Origin: JBMNNU01 sp050942695
GTDB lineage: Bacteria; Chloroflexota; UBA6077
Direction: 5' to 3'
NCBI GenBank assembly: GCA_050942695.1
Contig: JBMNNU010000057.1
Location: 1-14,451, forward strand
DNA: 14,451 nucleotides
Part shown: positions 5,612 through 11,943 of the stretch, piece by piece
Layout: every line of letters starts with the position of its first letter
Position numbering within the stretch: position 1 is the first letter of the stretch
The notes under the pieces: generated by a model
Told to the model about the DNA's origin: nothing
The model's input: only the letters and a program-made list of their open reading frames with translations
Databases searched by the model: none
Made by a program: the position numbers and the translations under genes

Positions 5612-6322
5612 GTGCTAGCAGTAGATAGCCCCGAATACCGACTGGGCGTTAAGGAGATGCTGCCGGAGGACCGGCCTAGGGAGCGGCTTGCCGCCCTTGG
5701 AGCGGCATCTCTCTCAAACCACGAACTGTTAGCCATTCTTATCGGCAGCGGCACCGCTCAGTCTAATGTGCTCCAGGTAGCCCAAAGCTTGCTACTGCAG
5801 TTCAAAGGGCTGGCAGGGCTTACCAACGCATCGGTGGAGGACCTCTGCAAGGTAAAGGGTATCGGTCGCGTCAGAGCTGTGGAGCTGAAAGCCTGCCTGG
5901 AGCTGGGGAGGCGTCTTTTAAGCTCACCTGGCCTGGAGCGACCCGTCATCCGCTGCCCCGCCGACGCATCCCGCCTGGTACTGGATATGGGACTCCTCGA
6001 GCAGGAGCACCTTCGTACCCTCCTGCTCAACACCAAAAACCACGTACTGGGCATCCACGAAGTGTATAAGGGAAGCCTCAATAGTTCCCTGGTACGGGTT
6101 GGAGAGCTTTTCCGCGAAGCCATTCGCCAGAACTGCGCCGCCATCATCCTGGTGCACAACCACCCATCGGGCGACCCATCACCCTCGCGTGATGACCTCC
6201 AGGTGACCCGAGAGGCCGTATCCGCTGGCAAGCTGCTGGACATAGACGTCCTGGACCACCTGATAGTGTGCCGCGGCGAGCGATGGATAAGCCTGAAGGA
6301 GCGGGGACTAGGGTTTGACTAG
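5612..6322 (+). CDS. radC: RadC family JAB/MPN-domain protein
   Basis: A 236-aa protein of usual length. The N-terminal part has the LSNHELLAILIGSG motif (34-47) and a helix-hairpin-helix segment VKGIGRVRAVELKA (81-94). The C-terminal JAMM metalloprotease-like domain has H182-N-H184, S192 and D195 within HNHPSGDPSPSRDD. The name comes from an old DNA-repair assignment; the cellular role of the family is unresolved. GTG 5612 was chosen because AGGAGGTGG ends 7 nt upstream; the frame is open further to 5492 but that segment is repeat-derived. The stop is shared with the convergent membrane gene through a CTAG palindrome. radC commonly precedes mreBCD in other bacteria and lies on the same strand as mreB here. 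Confidence 0.93.
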   Translation: MLAVDSPEYRLGVKEMLPEDRPRERLAALGAASLSNHELLAILIGSGTAQSNVLQVAQSLLLQFKGLAGLTNASVEDLCKVKGIGRVRAVELKACLELGRRLLSSPGLERPVIRCPADASRLVLDMGLLEQEHLRTLLLNTKNHVLGIHEVYKGSLNSSLVRVGELFREAIRQNCAAIILVHNHPSGDPSPSRDDLQVTREAVSAGKLLDIDVLDHLIVCRGERWISLKERGLGFD

Positions 6323-7143
6323 GCGGCCTCGCCTCCCCTTCCCGTCCTGCGGCTCACCTTTCGGGCTGCCATCTTATGCTCGGCTCCTTCCTGAGCTGTC
6401 TCTGTCTCACCTTTTCCCTGGATAGCGCCTGCCGCTTTCTCAGCTTTCGGCATTGCCTCTCGGCCGCTCTCGTACCAATCATGCACCATCCGCGCGGCAG
6501 TTTCTCGCCCTCCTAATCCGAAAGCCAAGCCTATCGCCAGCGCAAGCGCTAAGACTGCCCCTACGAAAAGGGTGTTGACCAGGGTGGTAGCTATCCCTAA
6601 TTGGTTCACTGCCACCACTATGCCGAAAGCCCAAACGGCAATTTTGGCGACGTTGGCCAGCAGTTCCGGATTGTCGAAGTCTCCTTCGGAGGCTGCTCCC
6701 CGCACCAATCCATACACAGCATTTGCGGCAAGGCCGGCAATAACCAGCACTACCAGAGCTACCACCAAGTTGGGCAGCCACAGCAGGAACTGCTGAATGG
6801 CCTGGGTTACAGCGGGTAATCCAAGGGTGTCGAAAGCTACAGCTAGCACCACTAGCCGGAGAAACCATTTGGTCAGCAGCCCGATGAAGCCCGATGAGTC
6901 TCGGCGAACACCCATGGCTCGGACGAAACTATCGAACCCCGAGCGCTGTGCCAGGTCATTGAACCGCACAGACCGCAAAAACGCAGCTACGATACTCCCC
7001 AGCAGCCACGCGACAATCCACCCTATGATCAAGATCACCAGAAAACCGATGATCCTGGGAACGGCGGCTAAAAACATGGCTATAGCAGCGGTCCCTGCGG
7101 TAACCAGCGCTTGTCCCCAATCAGTAATCGGTCCAGTTGGCAT
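6319..7143 (-). CDS. CmpX/TM_helix-type membrane protein (mechanosensitive-channel-like)
   Basis: A 274-aa membrane protein with about five hydrophobic segments: about 18-50 (including FLVILIIGWIVAWLLGS), 88-108, 120-148, 165-184 and 187-212. The last ends in LAIGLAFGLGGRETAARMV, the conserved TM_helix motif resembling the MscS pore helix. The soluble beta-domain that follows the pore in true MscS channels is missing; instead there is a charged 50-residue tail rich in K, E and R. This matches CmpX-type proteins (Pseudomonas CmpX is linked to envelope stress); a channel role is inferred. Start ATG 7143 has AGGAGA 7 nt upstream. It is convergent with radC and divergent from metY. Confidence 0.8.
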   Translation of the reverse strand: MPTGPITDWGQALVTAGTAAIAMFLAAVPRIIGFLVILIIGWIVAWLLGSIVAAFLRSVRFNDLAQRSGFDSFVRAMGVRRDSSGFIGLLTKWFLRLVVLAVAFDTLGLPAVTQAIQQFLLWLPNLVVALVVLVIAGLAANAVYGLVRGAASEGDFDNPELLANVAKIAVWAFGIVVAVNQLGIATTLVNTLFVGAVLALALAIGLAFGLGGRETAARMVHDWYESGREAMPKAEKAAGAIQGKGETETAQEGAEHKMAARKVSRRTGRGGEAA

Positions 7144-7380
7144 CCGTCAGTCTCCTATTCAGCTAAGAATCATTCCGGCCCCTGTCGGCCTCTCCGGTAA
7201 GCCGCTACGTCTGGCTAGAAGGTTGGTGCATATCAAGAGGGATGCCAGCCTGCCTTTGAGTCCCGAAGTCGGTAGAGCCGATTGCTGGGGTTGAGAGCGC
7301 GAAGTTTACTAAGGTGGGATAGTCTCAGAATGCACGAACGCCAAGCTGGTTTATAACAGGCATGATTCGCGGCACGAGTC
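7144..7380. other. Intergenic, nothing recognised
   Basis: This is the cmpX-proximal half of the 441-nt divergent spacer between cmpX and metY. I see no credible reading frame, tRNA or riboswitch signature here, and no clear promoter for cmpX beyond its ribosome site. Confidence 0.5.
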
Positions 7381-7384
7381 ACAA

Positions 7385-7415
7385 TGTAGCGTCGGGCCTT
7401 GTACCCGACGCTACA
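7385..7415. repeat. Perfect 12-bp-stem palindrome, REP-like
   Basis: TGTAGCGTCGGG (7385-7396), loop CCTTGTA, CCCGACGCTACA (7404-7415). No T-run follows on either strand, and it lies about 60 nt upstream of the metY promoter. The form resembles REP-type repeats, but copy number cannot be seen from one window. Confidence 0.6.
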
Positions 7416-7475
7416 GCATTAGACCGTTACACGATCTGGCTGTTCGTGTGAACCATCCCTTATAACAAGGATTAC

Positions 7476-7494
7476 GTTGACAGTTGTCGTCAAC
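7476..7494 (+). promoter_or_regulatory. Candidate operator dyad over the metY -35
   Basis: GTTGAC (7476-7481) and GTCAAC (7489-7494) form a perfect 6+6 dyad with a 7-nt centre. The dyad covers the -35 box and part of the spacer of the metY promoter, a position suited to a repressor. The factor is unknown. Confidence 0.4.
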
Positions 7495-7505
7495 AACCCT
7501 AAACT
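7477..7505 (+). promoter_or_regulatory. Sigma-70-type promoter for metY
   Basis: Perfect -35 TTGACA (7477-7482), 17-nt spacer, -10 TAAACT (7500-7505, four of six). The predicted start near 7512 gives a leader of about 73 nt. No SAM riboswitch core was recognised in it. Confidence 0.65.
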
Positions 7506-7584
7506 AGCCCCACTCTTCAACCTCTGCCGATTAGGTAGGTCATCCCCTACTTGACGGAAGTTGAACTGTTCAGGAGGGATTACT

Positions 7585-8868
7585 ATGAGCCAACCATCTT
7601 GGCGTTTTGATACCCTCGCCCTTCATGGGGGGCAATCGCCCGATCCTACCACTGGATCGCGAGCAGTGCCAATATATCAAACTACAAGTTTCGTCTTCCA
7701 AAGCGCAGATCATGCAGCCAGCCTCTTCGCTCTGGAAACGCCTGGCAACATCTACACTCGTATTCAGAATCCTACAACCGACGTGTTCGAGAAGCGAATG
7801 GCATTGTTGGAGAGAGGGGTCGGGGCGCTGGCTACGGCCTCCGGCCAAGCGGCTGAGACTATAGCTATATTGAACATACTGCGCGAGGGGGATGAACTTG
7901 TAGCCGCCAACACACTCTATGGTGGTACACACACCCTGTTTTCTTCAACCTTCGCCAAGCTCGGGATACAGGTGCGATTCGTCGATCCAGCAGATCCAGC
8001 AAATTTCCGTAAGGCTATAACAAATCGCACCAAGGCGATCTACGGTGAGACTATCGGCAATCCTCTAGTGAACGTCCTGGATATTCAGGCGGTCGCCGAT
8101 ATCGCCCATGAAGCGGGAATCCCCCTGATCATCGACAACACCTTCGCTAGCCCCTACCTTTGCCGACCGTTCGACTTCGGTGCGGATATCGTCATCCACT
8201 CAGCAACCAAATACATTGGAGGACACGGCACCTCAATCGGAGGGATTATTGTAGACTCGGGAAGGTTCGACTGGTCCAACGGGAAGTTTCCTGAGCTGGT
8301 AGATCCGGACCCCAGCTATCACGGTATCAGCTACTGGAGCTCCTTTGGCCAGGCAGCGTATATCGTCAAAGCCCGTGTCCAGTTACTGAGAGATCTCGGA
8401 CCCGCGCTGAGCCCTTTCAACGCATTTCTATTCCTTCAGGGGTTGGAGACCCTTTCGCTACGGATGGAGAGACATTCCACTAACGCTCTTCGGGTCGCCC
8501 AGTTCCTCTCTGAGCACCCGAAGGTAGCCTGGGTTTACTATCCTGGATTACCCAGCCATCCATCATTCAAGTTAGCCCAGAAATATCTCAAGAACGGCAT
8601 GGCCGGTGGAATGATGGGCTTTGGCATCAAGGGGGGGTTTGAGGCAGGGAAAAAATTCATCAACAACATCCGGTTGATCTCACTTCTCGCTAACGTGGGA
8701 GACGCCAAGTCCCTGGTAATACACCCCGCGAGCACTACGCATCAGCAGTTGACGGCGGAGGAGCAACGTGCGGCAGGTGTCACCGAGGATTTCATCCGTC
8801 TGTCAGTGGGCATCGAGGATGTAGAAGATATCCTGGAAGATTTGGACCAAGCGCTCGAAAAAGCGTAA
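7585..8868 (+). CDS. metY: O-acetylhomoserine aminocarboxypropyltransferase (sulfhydrylase)
   Basis: A 427-aa Cys/Met-metabolism PLP enzyme of fold type I. It makes homocysteine from O-acetylhomoserine and sulfide, by direct sulfhydrylation. Seen are TLALHGGQ (10-17), VPIYQTTSFVF (28-38), the YTRIQNPT phosphate/PLP motif (57-64), ASGQAAE (85-91), IIDNTFASPYLCRP (182-195), the PLP lysine K209 in HSATKYIGGHG, and the C-terminal HPASTTHQQL and RLSVGIEDVEDI motifs. Length and the long insert around 228-262 fit MetY rather than cystathionine gamma-synthase. Start ATG 7585 has AGGAGGG 6 nt upstream; the frame extends to 7561 without support. No clear terminator follows, so some read-through into the downstream RNA candidate is possible. 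No other sulfur gene is nearby. Confidence 0.94.
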   Translation: MSQPSWRFDTLALHGGQSPDPTTGSRAVPIYQTTSFVFQSADHAASLFALETPGNIYTRIQNPTTDVFEKRMALLERGVGALATASGQAAETIAILNILREGDELVAANTLYGGTHTLFSSTFAKLGIQVRFVDPADPANFRKAITNRTKAIYGETIGNPLVNVLDIQAVADIAHEAGIPLIIDNTFASPYLCRPFDFGADIVIHSATKYIGGHGTSIGGIIVDSGRFDWSNGKFPELVDPDPSYHGISYWSSFGQAAYIVKARVQLLRDLGPALSPFNAFLFLQGLETLSLRMERHSTNALRVAQFLSEHPKVAWVYYPGLPSHPSFKLAQKYLKNGMAGGMMGFGIKGGFEAGKKFINNIRLISLLANVGDAKSLVIHPASTTHQQLTAEEQRAAGVTEDFIRLSVGIEDVEDILEDLDQALEKA

Positions 8869-8873
8869 AGCGA

Positions 8874-8905
8874 CTAAAGCTGAAGTATATCCCGGCTAAA
8901 GCTGA
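8874..8905. repeat. Short direct repeat after metY
   Basis: CTAAAGCTGA occurs at 8874-8883 and 8896-8905, a 22-nt period with further matches outside the 10-mer. It lies just after the metY stop and is of unknown meaning. Confidence 0.4.
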
Positions 8906-8944
8906 CACACCATTTAATACTGCTCAAAACGATCGTAATGGGAA

Positions 8945-8974
8945 TTGACAAGTAAGGGATCCTCGGTGTATCTT
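8945..8974 (+). promoter_or_regulatory. Sigma-70-type promoter of the RNA candidate
   Basis: Perfect -35 TTGACA (8945-8950), 18-nt spacer, -10 TATCTT (8969-8974, four of six). The expected first base, 8981, is exactly where the 5' arm of the closing helix begins. Confidence 0.55.
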
Positions 8975-8980
8975 ACAGTT

Positions 8981-9280
8981 GCCCCGAGAGATCCGGTACG
9001 CTGGACCGAACGGAGCGAAGGGGATCGGCGGAGAGGGGAAACCCAAAGCGTCGTAACCGGAGCAAGTTCGGGAGTCGACGCAGGTCGGTCGGCGGAGCCA
9101 GCAGGGCGCCAGCCCGAGAGGCCGTCGGACGAGACCGGTCGGAGCCGAGCGTAGGTGACTGACGGACGACGAGAACGAAAGTGATCGCGGACGAAGGAAA
9201 ACCTGACGATCGGTAGCTGAAAGGTCACTCGGGGCACTTCTTTGTCTAGGCCGGCGCCAAATTGGTCGGCCTATTCTTTT
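8981..9280 (+). ncRNA. Candidate structured non-coding RNA, about 300 nt, family not recognised
   Basis: No credible protein frame exists here, but the segment has all parts of an RNA gene. A promoter points at 8981, an intrinsic terminator lies at 9247-9280, and the 5' end GCCCCGAG (8981-8988) pairs perfectly with CTCGGGGC (9228-9235) to close the molecule. Inner helices found by eye: GATCC/GGATC (8990-8994/9022-9026), CGCT/AGCG (8999-9002/9014-9017), GGG-GAAA-CCC (9035-9044), GCGTCG/CGACGC (9048-9053/9076-9081), GGGC-GCCA-GCCC (9104-9115) and TGATC/GGTCA (9182-9186/9223-9227). By hand count 9001-9240 is about 65% purine and holds 13 GGA. I found no hallmarks of RNase P RNA, tmRNA, SRP RNA or 6S RNA. 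It lies between metY and mreB, same strand. The existence of a transcript is inference. Confidence 0.55.
9247..9280 (+). terminator. Intrinsic terminator of the RNA candidate
   Basis: TAGGCCG (9247-9253) pairs with CGGCCTA (9267-9273); a G-U and one more pair can extend the stem. TTCTTTT (9274-9280) and a further pyrimidine tract follow. It sits 11 nt before the mreB -35. Confidence 0.75.
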
Positions 9281-9290
9281 ATCTTCTTTC

Positions 9291-9319
9291 TTGTCCGTCT
9301 CTATCCAGAATGGTATAGT
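9291..9319 (+). promoter_or_regulatory. Promoter of the mre operon
   Basis: -35 TTGTCC (9291-9296, four of six), 17-nt spacer, -10 TATAGT (9314-9319, five of six) with TG at 9311-9312 (extended -10). The start is expected near 9326, giving a leader of about 114 nt to the GTG of mreB. Confidence 0.65.
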
Positions 9320-9439
9320 ATCGTGGACGTTGCCGATTAACGGGAAGAGAGTCATTGAACGCTCTGGCAGTAGCCAACCGCCACCGGTACGTTTTCTGTC
9401 GGCCCCACAGCCTCCGTCATTCAACGTTGGGAGGGACCC

Positions 9440-10501
9440 GTGTTTAGCCCCTTGAATGCTATCCTTGGCCTGATGTCCAGGGACATAGGAATCGACCTCG
9501 GCACCGCTAATACTCTCGTTCTGGTGCGCGGCAAAGGCGTGGTGATAAACGAGCCTTCGGTGGTCGCCATCAACAAAAGAACCAGGAAGGTCTTGGAAGT
9601 AGGCGCCGCCGCTAAACGTATGGTGGGGCGTACCCCTGCCAATATTGTAGCCATTCGCCCTCTAAAGGATGGGGTGATATCGGATTTCGACGTGACCGAG
9701 CAGATGCTTCATTACTTCATCGGTAGGGTTCACGAGGAGTTCACATTGATACCCAGGCCGAGAGTGGTGATCGGGATACCGAGCGGGGTCACGGAGGTGG
9801 AGCGTCGCGCGGTGCACGACGCCGCCTGCAGCGCCGGAGCGCGTGAAGCGTTGATCATCGAGGAGCCGATGGCCGCCGCTATTGGTGCCGGCCTCCCGAT
9901 CACCGAGCCTTCCGGAAGCATGATAGTAGACATAGGCGGTGGTACCACCGAGGTAGCCGTTATCTCCCTGGGAGGCATCGTGGCGATCCGTTCCATTCGC
10001 ATTGCAGGCGATGAGCTGGATCAAGACATCATCACCTACGTGCGCCAACGCCACAACCTCCTGATCGGTGAGAGGATGGCCGAGGAGATCAAAATCGTAG
10101 CCGGAAGTGCCTACCCAGAACACGACGACCGCAGCATCATAGTCAGGGGGCGAGATGTTCTAACAGGGCTACCCGGCGAGATAGAATTGAGCAGCGATGA
10201 GGTCCGCGAAGCTATTGCAGGCTCTATCGGTGCCATCGTTGAAGCAGTGACGGAGACCATAGAAGAGACCCCCCCCGAATTGGTGGCCGACATGATGGCC
10301 AGAGGTATTACGATGGCTGGCGGGGGCGCATTGCTGCCCGGGATGGATCGATTGATCGGCGAGAAAACCGGCATCGAGGTGCACATCGCCGAAGATCCCC
10401 TCCAGGCCGTCGTTCGCGGCACGGGGAAGGTGCTCGAGGATCTGGATATGCTGCGCAAGGTGCTGGTGGACATCCAAGACAGGGGGGTGAATCGCCGCTA
10501 A
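9440..10501 (+). CDS. mreB: Rod-shape-determining actin homologue MreB
   Basis: A 353-aa bacterial actin that polymerises on ATP under the membrane and directs lateral wall synthesis. The actin-fold motifs are in order: phosphate-1 DIGIDLGTANTLV (15-27), IGIPSGVTEVERRAV near 110-125, EEPMAAAIGAGLP near 140-153, phosphate-2 VDIGGGTTEVAVISLGG near 163-179, and the adenosine motif TMAGGGALLPGMD near 305. The N-terminal FSPLNAILGLM is a plausible membrane-binding amphipathic segment, as in other MreBs. The GTG start at 9440 follows GGAGG by 5 nt. It is the first gene of the mreB-mreC-mreD-mrdA-rodA unit; mreC starts 28 nt after its stop. Confidence 0.97.
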   Translation: MFSPLNAILGLMSRDIGIDLGTANTLVLVRGKGVVINEPSVVAINKRTRKVLEVGAAAKRMVGRTPANIVAIRPLKDGVISDFDVTEQMLHYFIGRVHEEFTLIPRPRVVIGIPSGVTEVERRAVHDAACSAGAREALIIEEPMAAAIGAGLPITEPSGSMIVDIGGGTTEVAVISLGGIVAIRSIRIAGDELDQDIITYVRQRHNLLIGERMAEEIKIVAGSAYPEHDDRSIIVRGRDVLTGLPGEIELSSDEVREAIAGSIGAIVEAVTETIEETPPELVADMMARGITMAGGGALLPGMDRLIGEKTGIEVHIAEDPLQAVVRGTGKVLEDLDMLRKVLVDIQDRGVNRR

Positions 10502-10529
10502 TCGGGCGAGCACCTGGAGAGGTAGAGCC

Positions 10530-11342
10530 TTGGATCGCAAACCGGTACCGTGGTGGATCGGCGCTATCGTAGCACTGATTGCGCTGATTCTCATTCTACA
10601 ACCTTCTTTGGCCAAGCAAGTCGAGAACTACAGCAATCAGTTGTTCGCTCCGGTTGCCTCGGCGGCCAACGGCGTAAGTAACTCTATCTCCGACTTCTGG
10701 CGAACCATCACAAGCATAGGCATCCTGCACCAGACAGTCCAGCGCCAACAAGAGGAAATCGACCGGCTCAACTTCGAGTTGATCCGCATGAACGAGTTGG
10801 AGCAAGAGAACGAGGACCTCCGCAGACTGCTGGAGTTCAAACGCACCCGTCCAGACCTCAAGCTTCTCCCCGTTCGTGTCCTGGGCACCGACGCCACAGG
10901 GATGGTCGACACCATCGTTATCGATAAAGGCGCTAACGACGGAATTGAAGAGGACATGGCCGTAATAACCTGGAGAGGGCTCGTTGGCAGGGTGATTCAG
11001 GTTACACCGGTTACCTCCTACGTGCTGCTAATTACTGACGTGAACAGCTCCATCGCCGTTCGGGTGCAGGACCCTGCATCGCGCGCCAGCGGAATCGTTA
11101 CCGGACGTAAAGAGGGGGGACTGTTGATGAAGCACATCCTCCAACAGGAATTGATCCAAACCGGAGACCTTGTCATCACCTCGGGTGTGGGAGGCAGTTT
11201 GCCTCAAGGGCTCCCCGTCGGCACGGTGGTGCGTGTTCAGAAACGCAACGTCGAAATGTTCCAGGAAGCTCTACTAGAGCCGTCGGCGGATACCACCAAA
11301 CTGGAAAGGCTTTACGCCGTCTTAGATTTTCCAAAGTATTGA
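10530..11342 (+). CDS. mreC: Rod-shape-determining protein MreC
   Basis: A 270-aa protein of usual family length. It has a short cytoplasmic N-terminus, one membrane helix (about 9-28), a coiled coil (about 66-104, rich in E, Q and L) and an extracytoplasmic beta-rich part. That part shows VRVLGTDATG, VIDKGANDGIEEDMAVI, GLVGRVIQVTP and the C-terminal GDLVITSGVGGSLPQGLPVGTV motif, all classic for MreC. It links MreB and MreD to PBP2 and is thought to activate it. The start is TTG 10530 with GAGAGG about 7 nt upstream; no nearby ATG fits. It belongs to the mre operon; an 88-nt gap follows before mreD. Confidence 0.96.
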   Translation: MDRKPVPWWIGAIVALIALILILQPSLAKQVENYSNQLFAPVASAANGVSNSISDFWRTITSIGILHQTVQRQQEEIDRLNFELIRMNELEQENEDLRRLLEFKRTRPDLKLLPVRVLGTDATGMVDTIVIDKGANDGIEEDMAVITWRGLVGRVIQVTPVTSYVLLITDVNSSIAVRVQDPASRASGIVTGRKEGGLLMKHILQQELIQTGDLVITSGVGGSLPQGLPVGTVVRVQKRNVEMFQEALLEPSADTTKLERLYAVLDFPKY

Positions 11343-11430
11343 ACTGATATATGGAGAAGGGGCATATACATCAAAAGCTGTCCGCTCTAGATGGATAAAC
11401 CCCTGCCCTACGGTGATAGATGGAGAAAAA

Positions 11431-11943
11431 ATGGTTGCTCGGCGCGTTTCTCTTATGCTCCTCCTGCTGGCAATAGCAGCAATCGCCCAGACAATCATGG
11501 TCAGCAGCTCCCCTCCTGTTTTCTTAAAGCCCGATCTTGTGCTATTAGTAGTGGTTACCCACAGCGTGGTTCGAGGTGTTGAGGAGGGAGCTCTAGCCGG
11601 GTTGATCGGGGGCTTAATGGTAGATTGCCTTTCCACGGTCCCTTTTGGAGCGGCAACATTTGCAATGGGGGTGTTGGGTTTGGCCACTGGATTGGGAGAG
11701 GACAATATTTTCAGGGCTAACGTCATTATCCCTCTCGTGGCAGTATTCCTTGCGACCATCTTTTATCACAGTTTTCTATTATTGAGTCTGCAGGGTGGAG
11801 GATGGCGTGTGGAATGGCTAGGAACCCTCGCCCTCCAGACAGTTCCAAGCGCGCTCCTTAACGCGCTCCTTGCCCCTATGGCCATCCCGGTGATAAGACG
11901 GATCACCGCCTCACCAGAGGAAGCGGAGCGAATGAGATGGTAA
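11431..11943 (+). CDS. mreD: Rod-shape-determining protein MreD
   Basis: A 170-aa, very hydrophobic protein with about five to six membrane helices, the usual size and form of MreD. Family-like features are the early helix LMLLLLAIAAIAQT, FLKPDLVLLVVV, an acidic GVEEGALAGLIGGLMVDCL segment and a long last helix ending in MAIPVIRRI. ATG 11431 is preferred: GGAG lies 5 nt before it; a GTG at 11413 in the same frame lacks a good site. It overlaps mrdA by 7 nt (ATGGTAA), which suggests coupled translation. The role, membrane partner of MreC in the elongasome, follows from family and position. Confidence 0.92.
   Translation: MVARRVSLMLLLLAIAAIAQTIMVSSSPPVFLKPDLVLLVVVTHSVVRGVEEGALAGLIGGLMVDCLSTVPFGAATFAMGVLGLATGLGEDNIFRANVIIPLVAVFLATIFYHSFLLLSLQGGGWRVEWLGTLALQTVPSALLNALLAPMAIPVIRRITASPEEAERMRW

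Noticed and set aside
5758..6243. Long minus-strand frame inside radC (161 codons)
   Set aside because: It is a shadow of radC: Ser/Arg-rich, no motifs, no ribosome site.
6797..7294. Plus-strand frame of 165 codons over the cmpX 5' end and spacer
   Set aside because: It is mostly the antisense of the membrane-protein gene; composition is typical of a shadow and no start signal is present.
7506..7584. SAM riboswitch or T-box in the metY leader
   Set aside because: Only a weak 5-bp hairpin is visible; no SAM-I/II core and no T-box bulge sequence was found, and the leader is only about 73 nt.
8981..9280. RNase P RNA, tmRNA, SRP RNA or 6S RNA
   Set aside because: The conserved GGAAAGUCC-type core, a terminal CCA or tag frame, the SRP GGAAGGAAGCAGC loop and the 6S bubble are not seen. 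An atypical version cannot be excluded without covariance models.
8924..9424. Minus-strand frame of 166 codons and an overlapping frame of 107 codons across the metY-mreB spacer
   Set aside because: The products are low-complexity Arg/Ser/Pro strings with no family motif or ribosome site. The plus strand carries promoter, helices and terminator, and GC-rich, purine-biased sequence leaves chance frames open.
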